Below, piece after piece: positions 7,975 to 16,648 of a stretch of DNA of 33,894 bases. Each line of letters opens with the position of its first letter. Position 1 is the stretch's first letter. The translations under genes were made by a program, and so were the position numbers. Source of the stretch: GCA-002697625 sp002697625 (GTDB taxonomy: Bacteria; Bacteroidota; Bacteroidia; Flavobacteriales; BACL11); the NCBI GenBank assembly GCA_964004625.1, contig CAXFOB010000023.1, forward strand, positions 1 through 33,894, given 5' to 3'. Below the pieces are notes generated by a model. It was not told the DNA's origin, did no database searches, and saw nothing but the letters and a program-made list of their open reading frames with translations.

Positions 7975-8914
7975 TTGACAATCTATGATACCCTTCAAAT
8001 ATTGGAGCAATCCCCTCTTTACCAGTATTTAATTTCCAAGAAAATTCAATATTATTTTTTTCAATGAATCGATCTATAAATTGAATACCCTTACTTGAAT
8101 TAATTATTTTAGTCAAAATCTTTTCAGAATCTTTTTTCCACCAAGTAGAATGTATTAAGTCATTGATAAATTGATTGTATTTTTCTGGGGAGGGAAAAAC
8201 ATCATATTGTGTATTACCCTTTTTCCATTTACTCCTACTAGGAGCAATTTTAATTATTGGTTCAGAATATAAAATATATTTACCTTGTATTTTTTCTGTA
8301 TCATACTTCTTTATTTCATAATTAATCCCACCATCCGTAGCATCCCATTTATTGAATTTAGATTTATTGAGATTTACTCTGAAGGCCTCAACATTAAAAT
8401 TTAAATTTTTTAATTTTTCAATCCAACTTTTACCATTCCCCTCCCAATATAAGCTAGGCGATTTTGAGTCGCTTCTCCATCCCTTTTTTATACAAATCTC
8501 TTTTTCAAACTTGAATCCTGATATAGCCCTTCTTTGGACATTGTTTTTTATTTCATTAAGATTCTTAAAAGACCTTTTAATATAATTATTTAAATCAATA
8601 GATCTCATTCTTTTGATTTTAAATAATTCTTTTGAATTTAAATTTAATCTAATACTTTTTCCTTTAATTTTTCCTGCAGCTGTTTTTAAACTTAAAAAAG
8701 ACTCTTTATCATATTCTAATGTAACTTGAATAAATTTATTAGAAGAATTATCATATATTGTTTTTACTACTATAATCGCTACTTGTAATGATTGTTTAAT
8801 GTCTTTGTATAAATCAAAGGAGATATTTAGATTACATATATCTCCAGGATTTCCTTTAAGTGAGGTTCTTTCTTGAATAACATATTCTGTCTCAGTTTGT
8901 TTTTTTACCTTCAT
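7958..8914 (-). CDS. Candidate restriction endonuclease (PD-(D/E)XK-like, 318 aa)
   Basis: No named family is recognised. Residues 130-202 carry the layout of a PD-(D/E)XK nuclease: a helix with E137 (GFKFEKEIC), a variable segment, then D191/D194 (KWDATDGG) and a strand ending E200-I-K202. These could be the metal-binding and catalytic residues. The first 110 residues are basic and strand-rich and might bind DNA. The C-terminal third is rich in tryptophan and lysine (KWKKGN, TWWKKD). The gene starts 3 bases after rluD, and an adenine methyltransferase gene lies just before rluD, so all are probably on one mRNA. That arrangement suggests the nuclease half of a type II-like restriction-modification pair. 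It could instead be an unrelated nuclease or a degraded family member. Confidence 0.45.
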   Translation of the reverse strand: MKVKKQTETEYVIQERTSLKGNPGDICNLNISFDLYKDIKQSLQVAIIVVKTIYDNSSNKFIQVTLEYDKESFLSLKTAAGKIKGKSIRLNLNSKELFKIKRMRSIDLNNYIKRSFKNLNEIKNNVQRRAISGFKFEKEICIKKGWRSDSKSPSLYWEGNGKSWIEKLKNLNFNVEAFRVNLNKSKFNKWDATDGGINYEIKKYDTEKIQGKYILYSEPIIKIAPSRSKWKKGNTQYDVFPSPEKYNQFINDLIHSTWWKKDSEKILTKIINSSKGIQFIDRFIEKNNIEFSWKLNTGKEGIAPIFEGYHRLSIVFKI

Positions 8915-8917
8915 ACA

Positions 8918-9925
8918 TTACATTTTATGAATAGCGTATTTTCTCCACTTCGCTATTAATTCTGAAAAATCCTTTGGTACATCTGAGTCAAATTTCATTT
9001 CTTCTTTTGTAGTAGGATGGGTAAACTCCAAAGATTTGGCATGCAAAGCCTGTCTAGGACAAGTTTTAAAACAATTCTGAACAAATTGTTTGTATTTTGT
9101 AAAAGTTGTTCCTTTTAAGATTTTAGCTCCTCCATATTCTTCATCATTAAAAAGAGGATGTCCGATATATTTGAAGTGAGCTCTAATCTGATGAGTCCTT
9201 CCTGTTTCTAACTTGCATTCTACTAAAGTTGTATACCCGAGCCTCTCTATTACCTTCCAATGTGTAACCGCATTCTTTCCAAACTCACCATCCGGAAAAA
9301 CATCCATTACTTTTCTGTTCTTTAAGCTTCTTCCAATATGACCATTAATTATTCCTTCATCTTCTTTCATATCTCCCCAAACAAGAGCCAAATACTTTCT
9401 CTTTAAATCTCTATTTGCAAACTTATCCCCCATTATGGTCATAGATTTTTCATTCTTTGCAATTACTAAAATTCCAGAAGTATTCTTATCAATCCTATGT
9501 ACCAAGCCCGGACGAGTTTCATCTCCCATATTTGGTAAATTATTAAAATGAAAAGCAAGTGCATTAACTAAAGTTCCTTCCCAATTACCAAATCCAGGAT
9601 GAACTACCATTCCCGCCTCTTTGTTTACAATCAAGATATCCTCATCTTCATACATAATGTTGATTGGAATGTCCTGAGGAATCAACTCATGTTCTCTAGG
9701 GGGATTTCTGTATTCAACAGTAACCACATCTCCAGACTTAACTTTATAATTAGGTTTTACAGGAGTTCCATTGACATGAATATATCCATCTTTTGCTGAC
9801 TGCTGAATCTTACTTCTACTAGCATTTTCTATAAAATTCATCAAAAATTTATCTACCCTTAAAGGTTCTTGACCTTTATCGGCTACAAACTTATAATGCT
9901 GAAAGAGTTCACTTTTTTCAGACAT
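8918..9925 (-). CDS. rluD: RluA/RluD-family 23S rRNA pseudouridine synthase
   Basis: The 335-residue protein converts uridine to pseudouridine in RNA, most likely in 23S rRNA as RluD does. An S4 RNA-binding domain occupies about residues 20-80 (RVDKFL, SRSKIQQ, VNG, KSGDVV). The catalytic domain follows, with EDEDILIVNKEAGMVVHPG and the HRIDKNTSG motif holding the catalytic aspartate. Further family segments are KRKYLALVWG, ETGRTHQIRAHF, GHPLFNDEEYGG and RQALHAKSLEF. Length fits RluD. It is squeezed between the methyltransferase (5-base gap) and the candidate endonuclease (3-base gap). In relatives this gene usually travels with the PASTA protein and ddl, which are found here farther upstream. 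The exact target uridines cannot be read from sequence. Confidence 0.93.
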   Translation of the reverse strand: MSEKSELFQHYKFVADKGQEPLRVDKFLMNFIENASRSKIQQSAKDGYIHVNGTPVKPNYKVKSGDVVTVEYRNPPREHELIPQDIPINIMYEDEDILIVNKEAGMVVHPGFGNWEGTLVNALAFHFNNLPNMGDETRPGLVHRIDKNTSGILVIAKNEKSMTIMGDKFANRDLKRKYLALVWGDMKEDEGIINGHIGRSLKNRKVMDVFPDGEFGKNAVTHWKVIERLGYTTLVECKLETGRTHQIRAHFKYIGHPLFNDEEYGGAKILKGTTFTKYKQFVQNCFKTCPRQALHAKSLEFTHPTTKEEMKFDSDVPKDFSELIAKWRKYAIHKM

Positions 9926-9930
9926 AGATA

Positions 9931-10779
9931 TTAAAACAATGTTAAAGAATTATCAATATCCTGATTATAATTCATAATTAAAATTTCAATACCTTTATTT
10001 TGAGTTTTACCTTTTTGCGCGGCAGCAGCTTTTACAAACTCTCTGCTTTCCCAAACAAATTTATCTTTAGGAAGCCACTCTCTTAATAAGTCAAATTCAT
10101 AATAAGATAGAGAAAATTTACCCTTTATGCTTGCAAGTTGATTACACAATTTTTTATGATCATCTACATCAAAATCATGAAGAGAATAATAATTTTCTGT
10201 TTTCCAATAAGGAGGGTCTACATAAAAATAAGTTTTTGGACTATCATATTTTTCAATTACTTGTTCGTAACTCAAATTCTCACATTTAGTAATCTTTTTT
10301 AACTTCTTGATGAATTTAGGATTAGTCAATCTACCTCTAAAAGAATCAAATTTCGATTTATACTTCCCTTTTAAATCAATAAACTTTGCTTTCTCCGCAT
10401 TTAAACCAGAAAAGACTTGAGTCATAATATAAGCATACTTTTTACCAAACTCAAAATCTCCTAATTCTATCGTGCTTATATCTTTATTCTTAAAGATTTC
10501 TTTCTGAAATTTATAGAATAATTTTTCATCCTGAGCTTTTAAATCTATCATAAATTTATGAAATTCTTCAGGGTTTCTGCAGCATTCAAAGAGGTTAACC
10601 ATATACCTATTAAAATCGTTATAAACTACCTCTTTTAACTTTGGTTTTTCATGTATCTCTCCATTAACATATACCCAAAAAGCTCCCCCAAACACCTCTA
10701 CATATGTTTCAATATCGTTTGGAATGTATTCTCCAATCCATTTAGCCATTCTACTTTTCCCTCCTATATAACTTATCAT
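9931..10779 (-). CDS. D12-class DNA N6-adenine methyltransferase (Dam-like)
   Basis: The 282-residue protein should transfer a methyl group from S-adenosylmethionine to adenine N6 in DNA. Motif X is YIGGKSR (4-10). Motif I is EVFGGAF (28-34), a variant of the usual PF.GGG.F. A YNDFN segment (53-57) matches the INDIN region of Dam enzymes, and the catalytic DPPY lies at 188-191, followed by the FSLSYYEFD strand (222-230). Length and motif order fit the alpha-class Dam/M.DpnII family, many of whose members methylate GATC; specificity is not shown here. The gene lies 4 bases after a T9SS-protein gene and 5 bases before rluD, an unusual site, with a candidate endonuclease after rluD. It could also be a solitary methyltransferase. 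Confidence 0.82.
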   Translation of the reverse strand: MISYIGGKSRMAKWIGEYIPNDIETYVEVFGGAFWVYVNGEIHEKPKLKEVVYNDFNRYMVNLFECCRNPEEFHKFMIDLKAQDEKLFYKFQKEIFKNKDISTIELGDFEFGKKYAYIMTQVFSGLNAEKAKFIDLKGKYKSKFDSFRGRLTNPKFIKKLKKITKCENLSYEQVIEKYDSPKTYFYVDPPYWKTENYYSLHDFDVDDHKKLCNQLASIKGKFSLSYYEFDLLREWLPKDKFVWESREFVKAAAAQKGKTQNKGIEILIMNYNQDIDNSLTLF

Positions 10780-10783
10780 ATAT

Positions 10784-12610
10784 TTATTTTAATATTATCT
10801 TTTTTATTGATTGCTTTTCTCCATCAGATATTTGTATAAAATACATTCCACTTTTCATATTATCTGCTTTAATATCAATCTGCATATTAAAAGAATTAAT
10901 GGTCTTTAATTTTCTACCTGTTATGTCCATTATAGATATTGTTCTTTGCTTAAATTCTGAGAAGTAAATAGTAGTACTTTCCATAAAAGGATTAGGATAT
11001 ATCTTCCACTCTAATTCATTATTATTAATTATTGAACTAACTAAAGCTTCATCATAATTTACAACTGGGCGAATCATCCAAGATCCAGGGAATTGAGAAT
11101 TTACCCATCCTCCCCCTATGTTATAAAACATATACTGATTTGCTATAGAGTTTTTATCTAATCCTAAGTTTAATATATCATTTGTAATTTGTTCCCATCC
11201 TACAAAAAAAGTTCCAACTAATCCTACTCCATTTTTCAAATAATAGTTTGTAAACCTTCCTCTGTCCTCATACTTAATTTCTACAGTATCCTTATACGCT
11301 ACTTGCCCAGGTTGTCCGTTATTATTTTTCCATATAGTTAATGCAAATTTATTCCCATCTAAATCTTCATTCATTTCTACAAATTTTATCTGAATCACCC
11401 TAAGAGAGTCAGGTCTATTCAACTTAAATTCATAAGCTATCTTAGCTCCCTGTACATTTATACCATATGCTGATTCTGCACTACCATCATCATATGCAAA
11501 ATGACTATAGAAGCGTTGAACATGAAAAACAGTATCATTTTGTTTATAATCGTCAGGGGGAGTATTTATTGAATTTCTGAATAAAAATTCCGCACTATCA
11601 GATGATGACACTGGAAACATCTGATGGTTTAGCATTACTGGAGGAGAATTAAATGAATACAACCCACTACTAACATACGGAGGAACTGACACATTTCTAG
11701 TTGAGTTATTACCTCCTAATACTGGGTAATGGTATACCAAATTAGAGTTCTTATAAACATCATATCTATAATCAATAGATTGATTAATTAAAGTATTGTT
11801 TCTCAATACTATATCAAGAGAATCATTCATTTCTGGAACTACATCATTTACAAAATGAACCCAAGGCATCTCTTTGTATCGACGTAAAATGTTAGGAGTG
11901 TTTCTTACAAACGCAACATCATTTAACTCAGATGTATCAGAAGGTGAATTAAACTCATCTAACTTAACATAATCAATATTCCAATGGTCAAAATTACCGG
12001 TGACAGAAGCTAGATTTCTAAATCTAAAGTAAAATTTATCGGTTAAATAATCAGAATCTGTAAATACATATGCAAATTTTTTAAACTCATAAAAAGAAGA
12101 ACCTTCTATCTTCCAAATGGTGTTCCAAATGATATTTCCTAGTGTGTCTATTCCAGAAGAAAAATCTAAAATTAAAGAATCTGTAAGTTGTGGATCATTA
12201 CCTAATCCTTGTGGCTGGTAATAGAACATAAGGTATGCTGTATCTACATCAGACAAATCAATTTTTTGAGAAGTTAAGGTGTCCGCATTTTCAGAATCAG
12301 CTCCGGTTAAGTTGATATTATAAGGTCTTCCAAATCTATTTAAACCATCAAATGTAGCAACACCAATAGTTATTGGGTTTATTCCATAATTACGATTTAT
12401 AAAAACGGAATTATCTTGCCAAAGATTACTATCTGCTTGTGGAGATAAATACGAAAAATCATCAATAAAAGGAATCGACAAAATAGATTTATCTTCTGAT
12501 ATATATCTTTTATTTTTAGTAACAGAAGTATTACTAATCAATTCTGAAATTACTTCTTGAGAGAAAGAATGGAAAGAAACAAACAATAAGAATATTAAAA
12601 TCTTTTTCAT
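10784..12610 (-). CDS. Secreted protein with T9SS sorting domain, function unknown
   Basis: The 608-residue protein has a signal peptide (1-17, HSFSQE) and a C-terminal T9SS domain (YPNP near 537, MDITGRKL, MKSGMYFIQIS). The middle has no domain I can name. It is strand-rich with many aromatic residues (IDDFSYLS, YLMFYYQPQGL, FRFRNLAS, DHWNIDYVKLDE), suggesting jelly-roll/beta-sandwich modules of an extracellular protein. Its ATG overlaps the stop of the PASTA gene (ATGA), so the two are translationally coupled, which hints at a shared envelope role. It precedes the methyltransferase by 4 bases. No catalytic residues can be assigned. Confidence 0.75.
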   Translation of the reverse strand: MKKILIFLLFVSFHSFSQEVISELISNTSVTKNKRYISEDKSILSIPFIDDFSYLSPQADSNLWQDNSVFINRNYGINPITIGVATFDGLNRFGRPYNINLTGADSENADTLTSQKIDLSDVDTAYLMFYYQPQGLGNDPQLTDSLILDFSSGIDTLGNIIWNTIWKIEGSSFYEFKKFAYVFTDSDYLTDKFYFRFRNLASVTGNFDHWNIDYVKLDEFNSPSDTSELNDVAFVRNTPNILRRYKEMPWVHFVNDVVPEMNDSLDIVLRNNTLINQSIDYRYDVYKNSNLVYHYPVLGGNNSTRNVSVPPYVSSGLYSFNSPPVMLNHQMFPVSSSDSAEFLFRNSINTPPDDYKQNDTVFHVQRFYSHFAYDDGSAESAYGINVQGAKIAYEFKLNRPDSLRVIQIKFVEMNEDLDGNKFALTIWKNNNGQPGQVAYKDTVEIKYEDRGRFTNYYLKNGVGLVGTFFVGWEQITNDILNLGLDKNSIANQYMFYNIGGGWVNSQFPGSWMIRPVVNYDEALVSSIINNNELEWKIYPNPFMESTTIYFSEFKQRTISIMDITGRKLKTINSFNMQIDIKADNMKSGMYFIQISDGEKQSIKKIILK

Positions 12611-13449
12611 TTCACTATTGCTGTATCTATTATATTTAAAGTATCTATAAATTGAGTTATTACAATATCAATCATATCTCCAGACTGTAATTTAGAATCT
12701 GATAACGGTCTTTGGTTACTAATAATTGCTGTAAGTGTATCTGAAATTTCTCCTTCAGAAATAATCTCTCCAATTTTTAAGTTAATTGATTCCAGAATAA
12801 ATTCAGCCTCTCCTTTAGTAACTCCAATCAAGTTAGGAACAAATATTCTATTTGTACTCCTTCCACTTCCAAAATACAAAGTAATTGTTGTTCCTTCAAT
12901 TAATTTTTGACCAGGATAAACCTCAGCTTCTCCTACCTTCATCTTTGTAACAACAGAAGAAATTTCACTATATTTATCTGATTTAACAAAATCAACATTA
13001 AAATGCATTTTTAAATGATTTACAGCTTCCCTTTCTGATTTATTAAAAACATCTGGTAACTCAAATTTTTGTCTGTTTATACAATTAATCGTGAAATAAA
13101 TTTTTCTACCAGATTTTACAAATGTACCAGGCTTAGGATCCTGAGTGAAAATTGTTCCTCTATTAACAGAATCCGTATAAACAGAATCTGTAATTTCATA
13201 GTTTAAATCCAATACGTTTAATGTATCTCTCATCTGTTCTAATGAAAAATTCTGAAAATCTTGCAACTCAAATTCTTTTCCATTTAATGTATATATATTC
13301 AAAATAATCAAAAGTAAATAGAACAATATAAGAGTAGAAAATGAAGCTAATACAAAATGTAAATAGAACGTTTTATGCTTTAAAAAGTTAAATAAAGAGG
13401 ATTCTTCTTTTATAGAAGTATTATTTTTCTGAACTTTTTTTTCTTGCAT
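12607..13449 (-). CDS. PASTA-domain membrane protein
   Basis: The 280-residue protein has a cytoplasmic N-terminus of about 25 residues, one membrane helix (about 28-53) and a periplasmic part of three PASTA-like repeats. The first is around DFQNFSLEQM...GTIFTQDPKPGTFVKSGRKI, the second around ELPDVFNKSEREA...VYPGQKLIEGTTI, and the third around VPNLIGVTKGEAEFIL...SNQRPLSDSKLQSGDMI. PASTA domains bind peptidoglycan fragments in other bacteria. There is no kinase or penicillin-binding domain here, so it is probably a wall-associated scaffold or sensor. It is divergent from ddl, whose product feeds the same wall precursor, with facing promoter elements between them. An A8 run lies directly after the start codon. 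Confidence 0.85.
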   Translation of the reverse strand: MQEKKVQKNNTSIKEESSLFNFLKHKTFYLHFVLASFSTLILFYLLLIILNIYTLNGKEFELQDFQNFSLEQMRDTLNVLDLNYEITDSVYTDSVNRGTIFTQDPKPGTFVKSGRKIYFTINCINRQKFELPDVFNKSEREAVNHLKMHFNVDFVKSDKYSEISSVVTKMKVGEAEVYPGQKLIEGTTITLYFGSGRSTNRIFVPNLIGVTKGEAEFILESINLKIGEIISEGEISDTLTAIISNQRPLSDSKLQSGDMIDIVITQFIDTLNIIDTAIVK

Positions 13450-13468
13450 AATCTGTTAAAAAGAAATA

Positions 13469-13476
13469 CAAATATA
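13469..13476 (-). promoter_or_regulatory. -7 promoter element (TATATTTG) for the PASTA operon
   Basis: A perfect TAnnTTTG on the minus strand, 19 bases before the PASTA start codon. It probably drives PASTA, the T9SS protein, the methyltransferase, rluD and the candidate endonuclease, which are separated by at most 5 bases. No -33 TTG is clear. Confidence 0.5.
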
Positions 13477-13510
13477 AGAAATATCAGATGTAAATTAGTA
13501 TATTAATTTA

Positions 13511-13518
13511 TAGATTTG
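13511..13518 (+). promoter_or_regulatory. -7 promoter element (TAGATTTG) for ddl
   Basis: A perfect TAnnTTTG, 16 bases before the ddl ATG, divergent from the PASTA promoter element in an 85-base intergenic region. No -33 TTG at normal spacing. Confidence 0.5.
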
Positions 13519-13534
13519 TGCTAATAATTAATAG

Positions 13535-14503
13535 ATGAAGCAAATAGCTATTTTAACAGGAGGAGATTCTGCAGAATATGAAATCTCATTACAAAGTGCA
13601 GAAGTGGTGCTTAATAATCTGTGTAAAGATAAATATACAGGAATTATTATCCACATCAGAAACAATAAATGGAATGCAATTATAGATGGAAATTATGTTG
13701 ATGTAAATAAAAAGGATTTCACTGTACAACTGGATTCTTCAATTCTGAAATTTGATTATGTTTTTATGGCTTTGCATGGACCTCCTGCAGAAAATGGAGA
13801 GTTACAACCTTATTTTGATAAGTTACACCTTCCTTATAGTAGTTGTAATTCTTTTGTGTCTGCATTAACTTTCAATAAATTAGAGTGTAATACAAGGTTA
13901 AGAGAATTAGGGTTTAGATGTGCAGATTCTTTACACCTAAAGGAAGGAGATATAATTGATAAAAAAGAAATACAAGAAAAATTAAACCTCCCTTGTTTTA
14001 TTAAACCTAATCAAGCTGGATCTAGTTTTGGAGTATCAAAAGTAGAAACCGAATCTGAGATTGAAGACGCTATAAGAAAGGCATTTCTGTACGATAAGAT
14101 AGTTTTAATAGAGCAATTTATTGATGGAACAGAAGTGAGTTGCGGAGTATTTATTCAGAATGAAAAAATTAAAGCCCTACCAATTACTGAGATAGTTAGC
14201 GAAAATGATTTCTTTGATTTTGAAGCAAAATACAATGGTCTTTCTCATGAAATAACACCTGCAAGAATAAATTCTGTTCTCACCTTAGAAATTCAGGAAA
14301 TAACAGAAGAAGTATATTTGAAAATGAACTTGAGAGGAATATGTAGAATAGATTTTATTATTATGAAGGATATTCCTTATATTATTGAAATAAATACTAT
14401 ACCTGGATTATCTAAGCAAAGTATCATACCAAAACAAGCTAAAGAAGATGGTATTACACTTACACAACTTTTTGATAATTGCATAGAAACTACTCTAAAA
14501 TAA
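13535..14503 (+). CDS. ddl: D-alanine--D-alanine ligase
   Basis: The 322-residue cytoplasmic ATP-grasp enzyme joins two D-alanines for peptidoglycan precursors. The N-terminal substrate loop is GGDSAEYEISL (about 9-19), and the ALHGPPAENGELQ segment follows the Rossmann part. ATP-grasp features are FIKPNQAGSSFGVSK (lysine and glycine loop), the LIEQFIDGTEVSCGV segment and the metal-binding CRIDFI...IIEINTIPGLS (D, E and N ligands). The last loop GLSKQSIIPKQA positions the second D-alanine. Length is typical of Ddl. The divergent partner is the PASTA wall protein; a SPOR-like gene follows on the same strand after 33 bases. Confidence 0.95.
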   Translation: MKQIAILTGGDSAEYEISLQSAEVVLNNLCKDKYTGIIIHIRNNKWNAIIDGNYVDVNKKDFTVQLDSSILKFDYVFMALHGPPAENGELQPYFDKLHLPYSSCNSFVSALTFNKLECNTRLRELGFRCADSLHLKEGDIIDKKEIQEKLNLPCFIKPNQAGSSFGVSKVETESEIEDAIRKAFLYDKIVLIEQFIDGTEVSCGVFIQNEKIKALPITEIVSENDFFDFEAKYNGLSHEITPARINSVLTLEIQEITEEVYLKMNLRGICRIDFIIMKDIPYIIEINTIPGLSKQSIIPKQAKEDGITLTQLFDNCIETTLK

Positions 14504-14536
14504 ATATTTATATTAGCAACACTAACTAAAAAAAAC

Positions 14537-15139
14537 ATGAGCGATAATACTAATGAAGAAAAGTTAAGAATTTTACAAGAAAGATTAGCACAAATTCAAA
14601 AGAAAAAAGAAGCAAAACTAGAAGAAAAGGGTGAAAAATCAAAACCTGTAGCTCCTGTTTTTGAGGAAGATTTAGTAAACCAAGAGGAAATAGACCCAAT
14701 TGCAAAAACTCCAAGAGAACCAAGAAACAAGCCAAATTTATTAAAATATTTAATCATATTATTTGTTGTTTGCTTATGCGGTTATAGTATATTTGAGTTT
14801 GTGGACTTTAACTCTATTTTAAATTCTGAAGAATCCGTAGAAAAAATAATAGAAGAAGAAGAAGAAGAAGAAATAAAATATTATAAATCTGAATTCAATG
14901 GAAACTTTATTATTATATTAAATACTTTTGATAAACAAGAACTATCAAATGCTGAAGTTCAGAATTTGCTAAATGAAGGGTACAGTTGTGATGTGTTTTA
15001 TCTTCCGGGAGTATCTAATTCAAAAGAAAAAATATTCCAAACATATATCGGTCCTTTCAATAAATTAGAGGAAGCGAATCAATATTTAAATTCTTCTGAG
15101 GGGATTGAAAAATCTGGCGAAATTATTAGCCTACAATAA
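14537..15139 (+). CDS. Single-pass membrane protein with SPOR-like C-terminal domain
   Basis: The 200-residue protein has a charged cytoplasmic N-terminus predicted to be coiled coil (7-33, LRILQERLAQIQKKKEAKLEEK), a membrane helix (about 69-88), an acidic linker containing seven consecutive glutamates (encoded by GAA repeats), and a periplasmic domain from about 122. The last part has the SPOR layout: a first strand (NFIIILNTF), a helix (AEVQNLLNEGY), a second strand (CDVFYLPG), then KIFQTYIGPFNKLEEANQYL with the typical Y..GPF..xEEA motif. SPOR domains bind denuded glycan at division sites, so a role in wall or division is plausible, in keeping with ddl 33 bases upstream. Its 3' end overlaps convergent hutH by 9 bases. 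Confidence 0.7.
   Translation: MSDNTNEEKLRILQERLAQIQKKKEAKLEEKGEKSKPVAPVFEEDLVNQEEIDPIAKTPREPRNKPNLLKYLIILFVVCLCGYSIFEFVDFNSILNSEESVEKIIEEEEEEEIKYYKSEFNGNFIIILNTFDKQELSNAEVQNLLNEGYSCDVFYLPGVSNSKEKIFQTYIGPFNKLEEANQYLNSSEGIEKSGEIISLQ
14852..14872 (+). repeat. (GAA)7 microsatellite inside the SPOR-like gene
   Basis: Seven tandem GAA triplets encode a poly-glutamate stretch just after the membrane helix. Slippage would change the linker by whole residues without breaking the frame. Confidence 0.85.
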
Positions 15140-16648
15140 ATCTTCTGAGAAATCTAAAGATTGTATAAATTCAACTGATTTTTGAATATCGGTATGAAGG
15201 AGTCTATCTTTATTTAAGAAAGGAACTTCTTGCCTATAAGAATCTATAAAATTTTCAATAAATACAGAAGATGTGTTTTTTCTAAAAGCAATTGCCTGAA
15301 CTGCATTCAGCAACTCAATTGCTAAAATTCTTTCTACATTTTCTACTACTTTATACAATTTTGTTCCAGAGTTAGCTCCCATACTTACATGATCTTCTTG
15401 TCCATTTGAGGAAACAATTGAATCAGAAGATGCGGGAGTACACAACTGCTTGTTCTGACTTACAATACTAGCTGCCGTATATTGAGGAATCATCATTCCT
15501 GAATTTAATCCAGGTTCTGCAATTAAAAATGATGGTAAACCTCTTTGTCCGGAAATAAGCTGATACGTTCTTCTTTCTGAAATACTTCCTAATTCCGATA
15601 TAGAAAGTGCTAAATAATCCATAGATAAGGCTAACGGCTGCCCATGAAAGTTCCCTCCAGATATAATTTTATTTTCTTTTGGGAAAACAGTAGGGTTATC
15701 CGTTACGGAATTTATTTCAGTGTTAAATACGCTTTCTACATGAGATATAACATCTTTTGTAGCTCCATGAACCTGAGGCATACATCTAAAAGAATATGGG
15801 TCTTGTACATGTTCTTTGACCTGCTTCTGAATCTCAGAACCAACTAGTAAATCTCTAATGTTTGCTGCCGTTTTGAGTTGTCCTTTATGATTTCTAACCA
15901 AATGAATCAGTTCATCAAAACATTCATTTCGACCATCAAAAGCTTCTAAAGAAATAGTACCTATTAAATCTGCTAGATAAGAGAGTTTTTGAGATTTTAA
16001 TAAAGACCAAACTCCATAAGCTGCCATAAATTGAGTTCCATTTAACAACGCTAAACCTTCTTTAGACTTTAATTTTATTGTTTCCCAGTTCATTTCCCTC
16101 ATGATTTCGCTGGTAGACTTTTTTATATACTCTCCTTCATTATTAAGAATATTTACTTCTCCCATTCCAAGTAACGCTAAGGACATATGTGCAAGTGGAG
16201 CCAAATCTCCAGAAGCTCCTAAAGAACCTTGTTGATATATTACAGGTAAAATATTTCTGTTAAACATTTCAATTAATCTGTTTATTGTAACTAACTGAAC
16301 TGCTGAATGTCCGTAAGAAAGAGATTGAATTTTTAGTAATATCATAATCTTAACCACATCATTTGGAACCGTATCTCCCATTCCACAAGCATGTGAGATA
16401 ACTAGATTATTTTGCAATTGTTCTAAATCTTCTGCTGATATTTTATGATTACACAATGAACCAAATCCTGTATTAATTCCATAAATAGGACTTGGGGAAT
16501 CTGCCATCTTTTTATTCAAATAATCTCTACAATCAACAACTTTTTTTGATGCTTTATCTGAAAGTTCAATCTTAATATCTTCTGATATTATTTTAGAAAT
16601 ATCTGATAAAGAAAGTGTCTTCTCTCCTATTCTATAAGTTGATGACAT
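15131..16648 (-). CDS. hutH: Histidine ammonia-lyase
   Basis: The 505-residue enzyme should deaminate histidine to urocanate using an MIO cofactor made from its own Ala-Ser-Gly, visible in GSLGASGDLAPLAHM. Other family features are YGINTGFG near the N-terminus, LVISHACG, the NGTQFM segment and SVTDNP. The QEDHVSMG stretch keeps the Gln-Glu-Asp-His typical of histidine rather than tyrosine or phenylalanine lyases, supporting histidine specificity. Length matches HutH (about 510). Its ATG shares one base with the stop codon of hisS (TAATG), so expression is coupled to histidyl-tRNA synthetase. No hutU, hutI or hutG are nearby, so the rest of the degradation pathway must be elsewhere. A pigment-pathway tyrosine lyase is the less likely alternative. 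Confidence 0.9.
   Translation of the reverse strand: MSSTYRIGEKTLSLSDISKIISEDIKIELSDKASKKVVDCRDYLNKKMADSPSPIYGINTGFGSLCNHKISAEDLEQLQNNLVISHACGMGDTVPNDVVKIMILLKIQSLSYGHSAVQLVTINRLIEMFNRNILPVIYQQGSLGASGDLAPLAHMSLALLGMGEVNILNNEGEYIKKSTSEIMREMNWETIKLKSKEGLALLNGTQFMAAYGVWSLLKSQKLSYLADLIGTISLEAFDGRNECFDELIHLVRNHKGQLKTAANIRDLLVGSEIQKQVKEHVQDPYSFRCMPQVHGATKDVISHVESVFNTEINSVTDNPTVFPKENKIISGGNFHGQPLALSMDYLALSISELGSISERRTYQLISGQRGLPSFLIAEPGLNSGMMIPQYTAASIVSQNKQLCTPASSDSIVSSNGQEDHVSMGANSGTKLYKVVENVERILAIELLNAVQAIAFRKNTSSVFIENFIDSYRQEVPFLNKDRLLHTDIQKSVEFIQSLDFSEDLL

Noticed and set aside
9931..10779. Local avoidance of GATC as evidence for a GATC-specific enzyme pair
   Set aside because: GATC occurs repeatedly through the window, for example near 3559 and 22346, so no avoidance is apparent by eye. 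Specificity is left open.
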